From contig NZ_JBHULI010000021.1 in NCBI RefSeq assembly GCF_042684365.1, positions 1 to 50,446 on the forward strand: DNA of 50,446 nt. The letters run 5' to 3'. Made by a program: the position numbers and the translations under genes. Of this stretch, positions 18,301 through 25,463 are shown piece by piece; within the stretch, counting starts at the first letter, position 1, and the number at the start of each line of letters is the position of its first letter. The notes beneath the pieces are model-generated. The model searched no databases, was not told the DNA's origin, and saw only the letters and a list, made by a program, of their open reading frames with translations. Source of the stretch: Gracilimonas halophila (lineage in GTDB: Bacteria > Bacteroidota > Rhodothermia > Balneolales > Balneolaceae).

Positions 18301-21300
18301 GGATAACGCCTATAAACCAGTGTGGGGTAGCTGTCCAGTGGCTTCTTCAATACTATACGCCGGCGGCACCGGCACCGAGGCCGATCCCTATCAGATCGAA
18401 ACCTGGGAGCACCTGCATAACGTTCGTGAAAACCTGGATGCTCACTTTGTACTGAACAACGACCTGGATGAGACGACTGAAGGCTACGCGACCTACGTGA
18501 AAGACGGCGAGACCCTGGCCAATGACGGGAAGGGCTGGGAGCCGATTGGCACCAAAGGCACAGAATTTACGGGCGCCTTTAACGGTGGCGGCCATACCAT
18601 AGCCGGGCTGCATATCCAGCGTTCTGCCACTGATTTTGTAGGGCTATTTGGGGCCACGGGTTTTGGAACGATCGAAGATCTGGGGCTGGTAAATGTTGAT
18701 ATTACCGGGGCAGATAAGGTGGGAAGTATTGCAGGTAGTCTTAGCGGCCCGCTAACAACGTCCTATGCAACTGGGGCTGTATCAGGCGAAGCAAATGTTG
18801 GCGGCCTGGCGGGAGAGCTTTATGGGTATATGGGAAATGTGTACAGTCTGGTAGATGTGTCCGGAGATAGCTATGTAGGCGGGCTGGTCGGGTTGAATGA
18901 TGTAACAGTTGTAAATGCATATGCTGCGGGGGCCGTAGAAGGAGATAGCAACGTTGGTGGATTAATGGGGTATTCCACCAACCCATTAGCGATAGGCAGT
19001 TTCTGGGACACGCAAACCTCAGGGCAGCAGAGTAGTGCCGATGGCACCGGCAAAACCACGACCGAGCTCAACACCCTGGCGACCTTTACCACCGGCCTGG
19101 GAGAACAAGCCTGGGATGTTGAACAGGTATGGCAGATCATGGAGCCTGGAAGCGACTATGTGTCCTACCCCTACTTGCGCGGTTTTGCCTATGACGAGCC
19201 GGGCGCAGAGCCGGCAGTAAACCCCATTCCGGGCCTGGAAGCGCTAAGCCCGGCGCCCGTGGTGCTGGCGACCACGCCGGCCGATGGGGCGGAGCAGGTG
19301 GCGGTGGACGCGCAGATCCGGGTGAGCTACGACCAGCCGGTGGAGGCGGTGGACCTGACGGGGGTTGTGCTGAGTGACGCCTCTGGAGCTGCAGTGACCG
19401 GAGTGAGCGCGGCCGTGGCCGATTCGGGGTTGACCCTCAGCCATGGCGGGCTGGCCGGCGGGGCGGCCTACCGGGTGACGGTGCCGGCCGGGGCCGTGGC
19501 CAACCTGGACGGGATCCCCGGGGCAGAAGTAAGCTGGGGCTTTGCCACTGAGCAGCTGGTGCCGGAGGCGGTTACGCTGCTAAGCCCGCAGGACGGGGCA
19601 GGAAGTATTGAGGTGCTGGCCAGCTTCCAGTGGAGCCCATCGGAGGGAGCCGAGCGGTATCACCTGCAGGTTTCCGGCGCCGATGAGCTCGTGGTTGATA
19701 TCGATTCGCTTGAAAGAGACACCTACACCCTGGCGGACTCCCTGGACTATGGAGTTTCCTACAGCTGGCGGGTGCGAGCGGGCAACCAGGCCGGGTGGAC
19801 GGGGTGGAGCGAGGCGTTTGAGTTTGTCAGCGAGGCTGCGGCCCCGGCACTGCTCTTTCCGGCGGCCAATGCGGCGGGGGTGAGTATTGCCCCGCAGCTG
19901 GAGTGGAGCGGGGAGGCTGGCGGCGGCCCGTGGCGGGTGCAGCTGGCGGGCCCGGCGGGTTTCCAGCAGGCGCTGGTCGATACGCTTTTAGGGCAGCCCA
20001 GGTATTGGGTAACGGGCCTGGAGGAGGCGATGGGGTACACCTGGCGGGTACGTGTAGAAACCGAGGGAACCACCAGCGGGTGGGCAGAGGGGGCGTTTAC
20101 GACGCGTTCTGCGCCTGATCCGGTAGCGATCAATGGATATACCATTGGTTTTGATGGGGTTACTGCCAGCGATTACCGGCTGATCTCGCTGCCGGGGTCG
20201 GGGTCGGTAGATCCGAAGCAGTTATTTGAGGGGGAATATGGCACGCAGTGGCGCCTTGTGTGGGATAACGGGGAGGATGCGAACTATTTTGAGGAATACA
20301 ATGCGCAGACCAATCCGTATGGATTGGAGCCGGGGAAGGCCTATTGGGCCTTAAGCCGGGAAGATGTGCCCATTACGCGGACCTCAGAAAGTGTGCCCCT
20401 TAACGCCAGAGATGCCTATGCGATTGGGTTGCACTCAGGCTGGAACCTGATCGCCAACCCGTTCACGCACCCGGTTAGCTGGGGCGAGGTGCAGCAGCTT
20501 AACGGTTTGGAGGAGGCCCTTTGGGGCTACAATGGAAGTTATGCGGCTTCGGAGGAGTTGGAGCCGCTATCCGGGTATTATGTGTACAATGATCCGGAGG
20601 CACCCCACGACAGCCTGCTGATACCGTATAGCCCGCCGGGGCGTCAGAAAAGTAAGCGCGCGCTGCGGGCACAGGGTCAAGCGCAGGCCAAACGTAAGGC
20701 CACTGTAAGTAGCCGAAGTATGCGGCTGAAAGCGCAGGCGGTGGATGCCGATGCGGCCATGAAGGTAGATATTGTGATGGCAGCAGGGAATGGTGCGGGG
20801 CAGCTTAAACGGCACCCGTCTATTGAGCTGGCCGAGCATGCCCTGATGGTCAAGGATGAGGGGCTCAGGCGCGGTGGCTGGGCGGGTCTAACCCTGGAGG
20901 ATCCGGGCGCCATTACCTCTGAAACGGTGGTCTTTAAAGGCCCGGTTGGCCAGAGCTACCGGGTATCGGTGGAGGTTCCGGAATCGCTGAGGGGGATGGC
21001 GGTGCTGCTGAAGAATACCGTCAGCGATGTGACGTGGCTGGTGCGCCCCGGGGCTGCGGAGCGGCTAACGCTGACCGAGCCGGCCAGCGAGTACCAGGTG
21101 TATGTGGGGCAGGAGGAGGCCTTGCTGGATATGCAGGAGCAGATGATCCCGACGCAGATAGAGCTCAGGGATAACTACCCGAACCCGTTTAATCCGGTTA
21201 CGAACATCCAGTATTCGATACCCGAACGGCAGCATGTGCGCTTAGAGGTATATGATGTGCTTGGCCGGCGGGTGCAGGTGCTGGTGGATGAGGAGCAGCC

Positions 21301-21415
21301 GGCCGGGTATTACACCTTCCAGTTTGATGCCGGCCGTTTAGCCAGCGGGGTGTACCTATACCGCATGCAAACCGGCGGGACGGTTAAAACCGGGCGCATG
21401 ACCCTGGTTAAGTAG
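12383..21415 (+). CDS. Giant T9SS cargo: YWTD propeller, GLUG modules, BspA repeats, Ig/FN3, sorting tail
   Basis: 3010 aa. Signal peptide ~1-31 (ending A-Y-A-Q). Residues ~35-290 hold LDL-receptor-like YWTD propeller repeats (N-K-I-Y-W-S-N, N-K-L-F-W-A-E, S-Y-I-Y-W-V-D). Five GLUG modules follow (~300-640, 650-910, 935-1270, 1285-1650, 1990-2285), each entered by G-G-S-G-T-E-A-D-P-Y-Q-I-E-T-W-E-H-L-like motifs and full of G-G-L-V-G repeats. A BspA/DUF285 block interrupts them at ~1715-1955. Then come a Big_5/SbsA-like Ig domain (~2290-2390), FN3-like domains (~2395-2575), a conserved beta region with L-H-S-G-W-N-L-I-A-N-P-F, and the T9SS sorting tail from N-Y-P-N-P-F-N-P (~2931) to the end. 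The expected location is the cell surface and the likely role adhesion or matrix. Bases 19240-21415 are much more GC-rich than the GLUG part (51 of 60 G/C in line 19441-19500, hand count), suggesting a mosaic origin. Confidence 0.9.
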   Translation: MISSIWQVLNRSALGYMFISFLIMASGQAYAQTFLISSNSQNAVQVLSDEGIADLNVDGAVSPWGISADPGENKIYWSNVTEGSIRRADTDGTNSETVLTELDVPRGVAVDAGSNKLFWAEAGSSTPAIRGLDLGSENAVIEDIVTTNITSPYHIALDSVNSYIYWVDNALDAKHIKRASYDGTTVETVISEVKQVSGITLDLASDKIFWGDFEDDKIYSASTTGVDSNIQTVHAMSEEASPWALQFDPEAERLLWSDYLTGTLNQLDLNSGTVTNVSSSAPSVSGISTYNLSGQNAAPAYSGGSGTEADPYKIATQQDLIDLSNTPADWDKHFIQTADIVFNSDSTQLDWDGDGTADWDAEDQKGFTPIGTGDDSFTGSYSGENHTISRLYINRENALYIGLFGVLNGGDIKNVGLLNVDIKGEDRTGGLVGYVSDNSLVADTYVTGKISGGTVVGGLIGYAGNGEINNSYANTNVEATGDNVGGLIGDNSAKVSNAYAQGVVSGNKNVGGLIGLIRDSDISNVYATAEVSANENIGGLIGGKLNTNTSDLSGNTAFWDVETSGVGSAGNDNFGATGKTTAELKTLSTFTDAGWDFTGETANGTDDIWTIKEPGSGYISYPYLSGLTYDAPEANPAVNPIPGLSKLPYAGGSGTEADPYQIETWEHLHNVRQNLDAHFVLNNDLDENTAGYATYVKDGETLANDGKGWEPIGDSNTPFQGKFNGGGFLISSLEMYRRPQDEIGLFGWIGSSGDVARLGVSVQISDGSNGAGGDSSVGGLAGVNFGSIQEVYVQGLVIGTTYVGGLVGANEGTIENSYATASVKGDVVAGFAGMNSATINNSYSTGFVTPEGGKSATYGGFVALFGGGTVTNAYWDIDLSQVGISDAGEGKTTAEMKTLSTFTNWDFDTVWAIKEGASVSTPYLQNAVQEPAPGLVEYFAGGSGTLEDPYQIETWEHLHNIRFAPEAHFQLMNDLTPATNGYTTYVEDENGLVDDGKGWLPIESLTGTLDGSHSEGIFTISGLKINRPAASAGVGLFAELGKTANITELLVKDADITGNNGVGIIAGNSAGVVLRVGALGTVQANSSAGGLVGILTFQTSQTETPTIEKSFADVAVTAANDIAGGLVGWVAASNQGAILDAYATGTVTANDKVGGLVGLLDNSSLARTYATGQVTANADSPTEVGGLAGGVFDLNQAMVKGSLYDTQTTGQGYDSDTDVGIGKTTAEMKSIDTYNGITETSWDFDNVWQMKDPTSGYKTYPYLQAFEYDEPEAEIVITTLPGLEALPYAGGSGTEADPFQIETWEHLHNVRENLDAHFVLNNDLDENTAGYATYVKDGETLANDGKGWEPIGLGNGFGDQFSGVFDGGGHEISGLVIQDPETDFIGFFSILKGAISNVQFSNVDVTGKALVGSVTGYSYTKTARIENIRSEGSITGNENVGGLVGTNWSLIQNVSFTGSVTGEEGEDGYYTGGLVGINEEQGVIQAAYARVSVTGDEGVGGLVGYNTDEWAGEAEGRIIDAYVTGSVTGNSQVGGAVGANDTELNRVYASVSVTGNSDTGGLVGIALNDPGNIIGSFWDTEVSGQTSSAGNGGTGKTTAVLKTLSTFTDAGWDFTDGTGVWAIEQGNSVSYPYLQALSYDEPGATPEVNPIPGLKLFLLAENGVTVLCKNASIGNTGEVRINGTAVTFTKRAATDITVDNAATTCTSGITDMSALFKDSNFNQDISSWDVSSVTNMAEMFSGNSEFNQDIGSWDVSSVTDMRSMFYGATAFNQDIGSWDVTSVTDMSDMFLSSFAFNQDIGSWDVSSVTDMSGMFQSAKVFNHDIGNWNVSSVKDMSLMFSFSSFNQDIGKWGEKVSFVTNMHWMFKENNNFNQDISSWDVSSVTDMSGMFSDATAFNQDIGSWDVSSVTDMSDMFLAATAFNQDIGSWDVSSVTDMNVMFAIAENFNQDLSGWCVEQFNKEPQYFSADAAAWDNAYKPVWGSCPVASSILYAGGTGTEADPYQIETWEHLHNVRENLDAHFVLNNDLDETTEGYATYVKDGETLANDGKGWEPIGTKGTEFTGAFNGGGHTIAGLHIQRSATDFVGLFGATGFGTIEDLGLVNVDITGADKVGSIAGSLSGPLTTSYATGAVSGEANVGGLAGELYGYMGNVYSLVDVSGDSYVGGLVGLNDVTVVNAYAAGAVEGDSNVGGLMGYSTNPLAIGSFWDTQTSGQQSSADGTGKTTTELNTLATFTTGLGEQAWDVEQVWQIMEPGSDYVSYPYLRGFAYDEPGAEPAVNPIPGLEALSPAPVVLATTPADGAEQVAVDAQIRVSYDQPVEAVDLTGVVLSDASGAAVTGVSAAVADSGLTLSHGGLAGGAAYRVTVPAGAVANLDGIPGAEVSWGFATEQLVPEAVTLLSPQDGAGSIEVLASFQWSPSEGAERYHLQVSGADELVVDIDSLERDTYTLADSLDYGVSYSWRVRAGNQAGWTGWSEAFEFVSEAAAPALLFPAANAAGVSIAPQLEWSGEAGGGPWRVQLAGPAGFQQALVDTLLGQPRYWVTGLEEAMGYTWRVRVETEGTTSGWAEGAFTTRSAPDPVAINGYTIGFDGVTASDYRLISLPGSGSVDPKQLFEGEYGTQWRLVWDNGEDANYFEEYNAQTNPYGLEPGKAYWALSREDVPITRTSESVPLNARDAYAIGLHSGWNLIANPFTHPVSWGEVQQLNGLEEALWGYNGSYAASEELEPLSGYYVYNDPEAPHDSLLIPYSPPGRQKSKRALRAQGQAQAKRKATVSSRSMRLKAQAVDADAAMKVDIVMAAGNGAGQLKRHPSIELAEHALMVKDEGLRRGGWAGLTLEDPGAITSETVVFKGPVGQSYRVSVEVPESLRGMAVLLKNTVSDVTWLVRPGAAERLTLTEPASEYQVYVGQEEALLDMQEQMIPTQIELRDNYPNPFNPVTNIQYSIPERQHVRLEVYDVLGRRVQVLVDEEQPAGYYTFQFDAGRLASGVYLYRMQTGGTVKTGRMTLVK
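17541..18243 (+). repeat. BspA/DUF285 tandem repeats (nine units plus a partial)
   Basis: A ~25-residue unit, F-N-Q-D-I-G-S-W-D-V-S-S-V-T-D-M-x-x-M-F, is repeated nine times with a terminal partial unit ending at G-W-C. Several units are near-identical in DNA. The sixth unit is longer (K-W-G-E-K-V-S-F-V-T-N-M). This BspA-like repeat is known from surface proteins of Bacteroidota, mycoplasmas and lactobacilli. Confidence 0.9.
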
Positions 21416-21458
21416 AACAGACAACAAAGCAAGAACCCGATATAAACAGGACAAGCAA

Positions 21459-21926
21459 ATGTATGTAGAATCAACGATAACGGTAAGCAAGAGTTCCCGC
21501 TGGCTCATGGGGATGTGGATCGGCCTCATGGTGCTGCTGATGACAAAGCCGGCGGCGGCGCAACATAGCCATAGCCATTCGGTCGTGGTTAGATCCCAAA
21601 ATCAGCAGACTATGCCCATACCCTTGGAGCAACAGCAAGACGTGCGTGTAATACCGGAAGGTACCTTGAAGATGCTGCCGGTGCCGGTATTTAACGTGCT
21701 GGGCAGGGTCCCTGTAAGGGCGGTTGAGGGGTTGAGCCGGCAAAGCCGAAATCAGCGCTTTGTTGAGGTGATCAAAGAAAATAAGTATCTGGCCATAGGA
21801 GTGGGCATACTCACGGTGAGTATGGTTGCTATTTTGGCTACATCAAGTGGAGGCGGATCGCAAAGCGGTGCTCTTGAGGTGCCAGCTGGCCCTTTACCTA
21901 TGCCGGAGGGGCGACCCGGGTCATAA
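21459..21926 (+). CDS. Small exported/membrane protein of unknown function, His-rich N-terminus
   Basis: 155 aa. A leader (hydrophobic 17-29) ends at K-P-A-A-A-Q, followed by H-S-H-S-H-S, which could bind metal. A second hydrophobic segment at ~110-128 (Y-L-A-I-G-V-G-I-L-T-V-S-M-V-A-I-L-A) ends in T-S-S-G-G-G-S and a Pro/Gly tail. I recognise no family. It starts 44 nt after the giant adhesin stop, in the same direction, with a strong terminator 130 nt downstream, so it is likely the last gene of that unit. An accessory role in export or anchoring of the adhesin is possible but unproven. Confidence 0.7.
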   Translation: MYVESTITVSKSSRWLMGMWIGLMVLLMTKPAAAQHSHSHSVVVRSQNQQTMPIPLEQQQDVRVIPEGTLKMLPVPVFNVLGRVPVRAVEGLSRQSRNQRFVEVIKENKYLAIGVGILTVSMVAILATSSGGGSQSGALEVPAGPLPMPEGRPGS

Positions 21927-22054
21927 ATTACTTCTACAAAAAAATAGTCGGAATTTTAAATTTTGTGTCACAATGTACTTAGTTTGATAACAAACAATTA
22001 TTATTTCGAGCGCAATGTAATAGAGTTGTTAGCTTTCTAAAGCTACTAATTATC

Positions 22055-22087
22055 AAAGCCGTCAGATTGATCTGACGGCTTTTTATA
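22055..22087 (+). terminator. Strong intrinsic terminator closing the adhesin unit
   Basis: Near-perfect stem A-A-A-G-C-C-G-T-C-A-G-A (22055-22066), loop T-T-G-A, complementary arm T-C-T-G-A-C-G-G-C-T-T-T, then Ts. Confidence 0.92.
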
Positions 22088-22332
22088 TTAGTGTCAATTT
22101 CTTTGAGGGTGTTGAGAGGTCCCCACTGTCCCATCCTAAATTTGTACTCTTCAAAAAATGTACAACTGTGTAAATTATCTTGTCATGACAAGTCAGGTAG
22201 TAGCAAGAATATAGTTTACCATGATTGACTATTGGTATAACCCTAAGTTAGACTAGCGACAATGCGGATATAAAATTGTTTCACCTTCGTACCTAATAGA
22301 TAAGCTGTTGGTTAATATAATTAGGCCAGGAA

Positions 22333-22366
22333 TAAAAAAATAAAACCTCGAACAAGGGGCTTTATT
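22333..22366 (-). terminator. Minus-strand intrinsic terminator
   Basis: Read on the minus strand, an 11-bp stem with one G-U pair and one mismatch (arms A-A-T-A-A-A-G-C-C-C-C and G-A-G-G-T-T-T-T-A-T-T) is followed by a T run. It implies a short minus-strand transcript starting somewhere to the right, but no gene is recognisable there. Confidence 0.45.
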
Positions 22367-22504
22367 AGATGGGGTTGTTGTTCTGGTACTAAAAACAAAT
22401 CCAAAAATGTGTTTAGTAAATATTGCACATAGACATAAATGTCTCATGATTATCTAAAATAACATATTGTTTGATGTTTATTTTTAAAAAAAAGACGTTT
22501 TTAT

Positions 22505-22633
22505 CAAAATAGAGCCGTATAGACTCTATGCTATCGATTATTACTTTATTTAAGTTTGTAGTTGGAAAACATCATGACACATGTTGGTTATGGGCAGTAG
22601 GTCGCTGTGCAGTGATACAGCGGCCTATTTTTT
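22505..22633 (+). ncRNA. Possible small RNA or leader transcript ending in an orphan terminator
   Basis: A 6-bp stem (A-T-A-G-A-G / C-T-C-T-A-T, about 22508-22528) begins the segment. It ends with a strong terminator: T-A-G-G-T-C-G-C-T-G-T (22598-22608) pairs with A-C-A-G-C-G-G-C-C-T-A (22617-22627), followed by six Ts. No coding gene precedes this terminator on the plus strand since the one at 22055-22087, so it must end either an unannotated RNA or an attenuated leader of the gene at 22790. I recognise no known RNA family. Confidence 0.35.
22598..22633 (+). terminator. Orphan intrinsic terminator
   Basis: 11-bp stem with one G-T wobble, 8-nt loop and a six-T tail. It stands 157 nt upstream of the TPR-AraC start. 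Confidence 0.8.
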
Positions 22634-22789
22634 CTAAACTTTCTAACAAAGGTGCTTTATATTCTAGGATCATTACTCATACCCATAATTACCTTATACC
22701 TGGAGAGAGTGTTAACTATACCGTGCTTACGGTTAAAAATTTTCGAGAGAACATTTTAAATACACTGATATTGAAAGCATATAGTTGAT

Positions 22790-24703
22790 ATGAGATTGAA
22801 AGGTCACCTCTACATTATTGTGATTTTTACTGTTTTATGTTCTGGGCATGTCTTAGGTCAAGATACTTTATCCGTTAACAGATCAGTATCAGATGAATTA
22901 TTAGAAGACATCGGGGCCAAAACTCAGGCGTATTTCAATATGGAAATGTATAATCGGGCTGAGGACTACTTAGAGGCGTTAGATAGTGATAATAATGAAC
23001 GGAATTTTTTGAGAGAGCTTGAGGAGCAGGTGCGCTTGCTAAGCCGAACAGGTGAATACGGTAAAGCCGAATACTTTTTAGCCTATCTTATCTCACACCC
23101 CTCTATTGCGCAGCTGGGAGATGAATCAGAAGTGCTTTCGGTAATGCTCCTTCTCTATTCACAGGTGTTATCGAGCCAGGTGAAGACAGAAGCGGCCCTG
23201 CAGGTTCTGAATTCTATCCAGTTAACCTCTGTCGGAGATTCTTTGTTCCTGGGCGATGTGTATCGAACCAAAGGCGCCCTTTATCGAGATCTGGGCAATT
23301 TCGAGGAGTCGGTTCAAAATTATCAGTCGGCTATTGAGTTATATAAGCGGGAGCAATATGACAGAGGCACTTTTCAGGCCTATGTTGGGTTAGCGGCTCT
23401 GAACCTTCAAATTGATGACCAGCAGAGGGCAAACCGATACTTTAACCGGGCAGAAGATTATCTGACTGATAATACAGATCAGTATCAGGTGGCTGATTTT
23501 TACAGTAACTTTGGCGTTAATTACCGGCAGCTTGATTCGCTTGACCGGGCTAAGGATATGATGCTGGAAGCTTTGTCTATTGCCGAAAGCCTGGGGCATA
23601 CCATGCTGCAGGCACAAAACCTGCTGAATATTGGAAATGTGTATGCTTCGGAGGGGCTGGACAGGCAAGCCATTGACTATTATGAACGAACACTGGCGCT
23701 CAGTAAGCAGGAGGAGATTACCTATGGCCAAATTCTTTCCTACCTGTCTATCGGCAGGCGGTTATACAGCCTGGGAGAGTATGACCGGTCCATTGGGTAT
23801 TATGACAGTGCGGCTGTACTGCTATCTGAGAGTACGCTGCCCCAGGAAACCCTTACGCTTTATGAATACTATGCTGATTCATACACAGAAGCAGGCAACA
23901 GCCTTAAGGCGCAGCGCTATACAGCACGTTATGAAAGCTTACAAGACAGTTTACTGTCTGCCGAAGCCCAAAATGAGATCTTAAGAAGCCAAAGTGAGTT
24001 TGATATTACTCGCCAAAAGGCCGAGATCGATCAAAATCTGAGTACCATATCAAGATTATCCGTGTATATTGGGTTTACCTTGTTTGCAAGTGTACTTTTA
24101 CTGTGTGTGGCAATATGGCTTTGGAGGCGTAATAAAAAACTTAAAGCCCTGTTTGAAAGAAATATGCAGGTGCAGAACTTGCCGCCGTACCTGCAGCCTA
24201 TATTAGGTGAAAAAGCTGGTAATAAGGCTTTAGATAACAAAGGGCAGATTCATAAAAAGCACAGCAGCGTTGCGCAATCTGAAATTGCTGCTGCCGATGA
24301 ACCGGCAGAGGCTACAGTTAAACATGAACAGGCTGTCGAGACGGTAAAACAGTTGTCTCAGATTTTCAAGAAGATCATACATTTGCTGGAAGATGAAGAA
24401 ATCTATCGGGACAAATACCTGAATATTGAACGGCTGGCACAAGAGGTGGGTACCAATAAAAAATATATTTCGGATGCAATAAGCTACGGAAGCAATGGTA
24501 ACTTTTATGATTTGGTTAATAAATATCGCATTAACGAAGCCCGCCGCCTGCTTGCCAAGCCTTCCTATCAGGATTACTCCCTGGATGTTATTTATGAGAA
24601 ATGCGGCTATAAAAATGCCAGTACCTTCTACAAAAATTTCCGGGAAATAACGGGTTTAACCCCTGCTCAATACAAAAAGCAGAACAGTTTAGCCGCCCGC
24701 TAA
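22790..24703 (+). CDS. Periplasmic TPR sensor fused through a TM helix to an AraC-type HTH
   Basis: 637 aa. Signal-like leader 1-24 (ending V-L-G-Q). Residues ~30-400 form many tetratricopeptide repeats (for example A-L-Y-R-D-L-G-N-F-E-E-S-V-Q-N-Y, N-I-G-N-V-Y-A-S-E-G-L-D-R-Q-A-I-D-Y-Y). A single membrane helix lies at ~424-444 followed by R-R-N-K-K-L-K, then a variable linker. The AraC double helix-turn-helix is at ~543-632 (L-A-Q-E-V-G-T-N-K-K-Y-I-S and C-G-Y-K-N-A-S-T-F-Y-K-N-F-R, ending L-T-P-A-Q-Y-K). The likely topology is a TPR sensor outside the inner membrane and DNA binding inside. It precedes a small membrane protein and the 25-kb giant gene in the same direction, making it a candidate regulator of them. 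The signal is unknown. Confidence 0.9.
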   Translation: MRLKGHLYIIVIFTVLCSGHVLGQDTLSVNRSVSDELLEDIGAKTQAYFNMEMYNRAEDYLEALDSDNNERNFLRELEEQVRLLSRTGEYGKAEYFLAYLISHPSIAQLGDESEVLSVMLLLYSQVLSSQVKTEAALQVLNSIQLTSVGDSLFLGDVYRTKGALYRDLGNFEESVQNYQSAIELYKREQYDRGTFQAYVGLAALNLQIDDQQRANRYFNRAEDYLTDNTDQYQVADFYSNFGVNYRQLDSLDRAKDMMLEALSIAESLGHTMLQAQNLLNIGNVYASEGLDRQAIDYYERTLALSKQEEITYGQILSYLSIGRRLYSLGEYDRSIGYYDSAAVLLSESTLPQETLTLYEYYADSYTEAGNSLKAQRYTARYESLQDSLLSAEAQNEILRSQSEFDITRQKAEIDQNLSTISRLSVYIGFTLFASVLLLCVAIWLWRRNKKLKALFERNMQVQNLPPYLQPILGEKAGNKALDNKGQIHKKHSSVAQSEIAAADEPAEATVKHEQAVETVKQLSQIFKKIIHLLEDEEIYRDKYLNIERLAQEVGTNKKYISDAISYGSNGNFYDLVNKYRINEARRLLAKPSYQDYSLDVIYEKCGYKNASTFYKNFREITGLTPAQYKKQNSLAAR

Positions 24704-24894
24704 AACGGCACAGCCTTTCTTGCTATCATACCAACTTTTTCCTGATTCATAAAACAGGTTCGGTATATACCGATCATAGAACAGTACATCTTCACCTCCA
24801 TGCTTAAGCAGAGCAGAGAAGAGCTTAGCTTAGGCAATGAGCGTTTGAGAGTGCCTGCCCGTAAATGAAATCTTATGGCTAAAATAGTATCAAC

Positions 24895-25284
24895 ATGATG
24901 GATTGGAATAGTAGCTTAATACAAGCTGGCCAACACGAATACGTAAATATCTATACCACCCAGCCGGATGGGGTTATGGCAGGTTTCGACTTCGTAATTT
25001 ATGTGTTGGCGGCCCTAACTTGCCTGCTAACCCTGTTAAATATCTATTTTTTAATTAAAGACCACAAGCTTAACAAAAAGATTAAACAGGAACTTGAGAC
25101 CGGCCGGCAAATGTATGTGCCCACCCTGGCGCATCTGCCATCGGGTACGGCAACAACCCCACAAAGCATCGGGTTTACGGATGCGAGCCAACCCGGCATT
25201 GGGCGTTGTGAGCGACCTATTGACCCCGCCATCTACCACCTTCTGAATACCTACATTAATCACATAGATAGCCGGCAAAACTAA
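24895..25284 (+). CDS. Small single-pass membrane protein, unknown function
   Basis: 129 aa. One clear hydrophobic helix at residues 32-54 (F-D-F-V-I-Y-V-L-A-A-L-T-C-L-L-T-L-L), followed by a Lys-rich stretch (K-D-H-K-L-N-K-K-I-K-Q) that marks the cytoplasmic side, then a polar C-terminus. No signal peptidase site and no recognised family. It sits between the TPR-AraC regulator (191 nt) and the giant gene (179 nt). The ATG at 24895 is followed at once by a second ATG, and either could be used. Confidence 0.55.
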   Translation: MMDWNSSLIQAGQHEYVNIYTTQPDGVMAGFDFVIYVLAALTCLLTLLNIYFLIKDHKLNKKIKQELETGRQMYVPTLAHLPSGTATTPQSIGFTDASQPGIGRCERPIDPAIYHLLNTYINHIDSRQN

Positions 25285-25324
25285 AAGGGGCAGAGACTCC
25301 GCCGGGTACACGCAATGCAGGTGT

Positions 25325-25369
25325 AAATACCTGAATTAGGCTTTACAGGCGCTCAGGCGGTATTTATTT
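25325..25369 (+). terminator. Imperfect terminator-like stem before the giant gene
   Basis: Arms 25325-25334 (A-A-A-T-A-C-C-T-G-A) and 25353-25365 pair over 10 bp with a 3-nt bulge and an 18-nt loop, followed by a T-rich stretch. Competing pairings exist: C-A-G-G-T / A-C-C-T-G at 25318-25333, T-G-T-A-A-A / T-T-T-A-C-A at 25322-25347, and C-C-G-C-C / G-G-C-G-G at 25299-25360. The region could instead be a structured leader. Confidence 0.4.
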
Positions 25370-25463
25370 CTCTGAATCATAATGTCATTTCGCTAAATCA
25401 TATTCATTGGAGCCTATTTTTTAGGATGTAATTATCAAAAATTATTATAGCTGTTATTATCCC

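Larger units (their letters stand above)
22088..22789. other. Gene-poor AT-rich intergenic region with opposing terminators
   Basis: No credible protein gene. It holds a minus-strand terminator (22333-22366), a plus-strand terminator (22598-22633) with a possible small RNA before it, and a short perfect hairpin A-C-C-G-T / A-C-G-G-T at 22720-22733 in the leader of the TPR-AraC gene. Short ORFs here overlap these structures and are probably chance. Confidence 0.5.

Noticed and set aside
22253..22447. 64-codon minus-strand ORF
   Set aside because: It spans a minus-strand terminator and has no domain or ribosome site; more likely non-coding.
22528..22788. 86-codon plus-strand ORF before the TPR-AraC gene
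   Set aside because: It runs through a strong terminator hairpin, has no recognisable features and appears to be chance.
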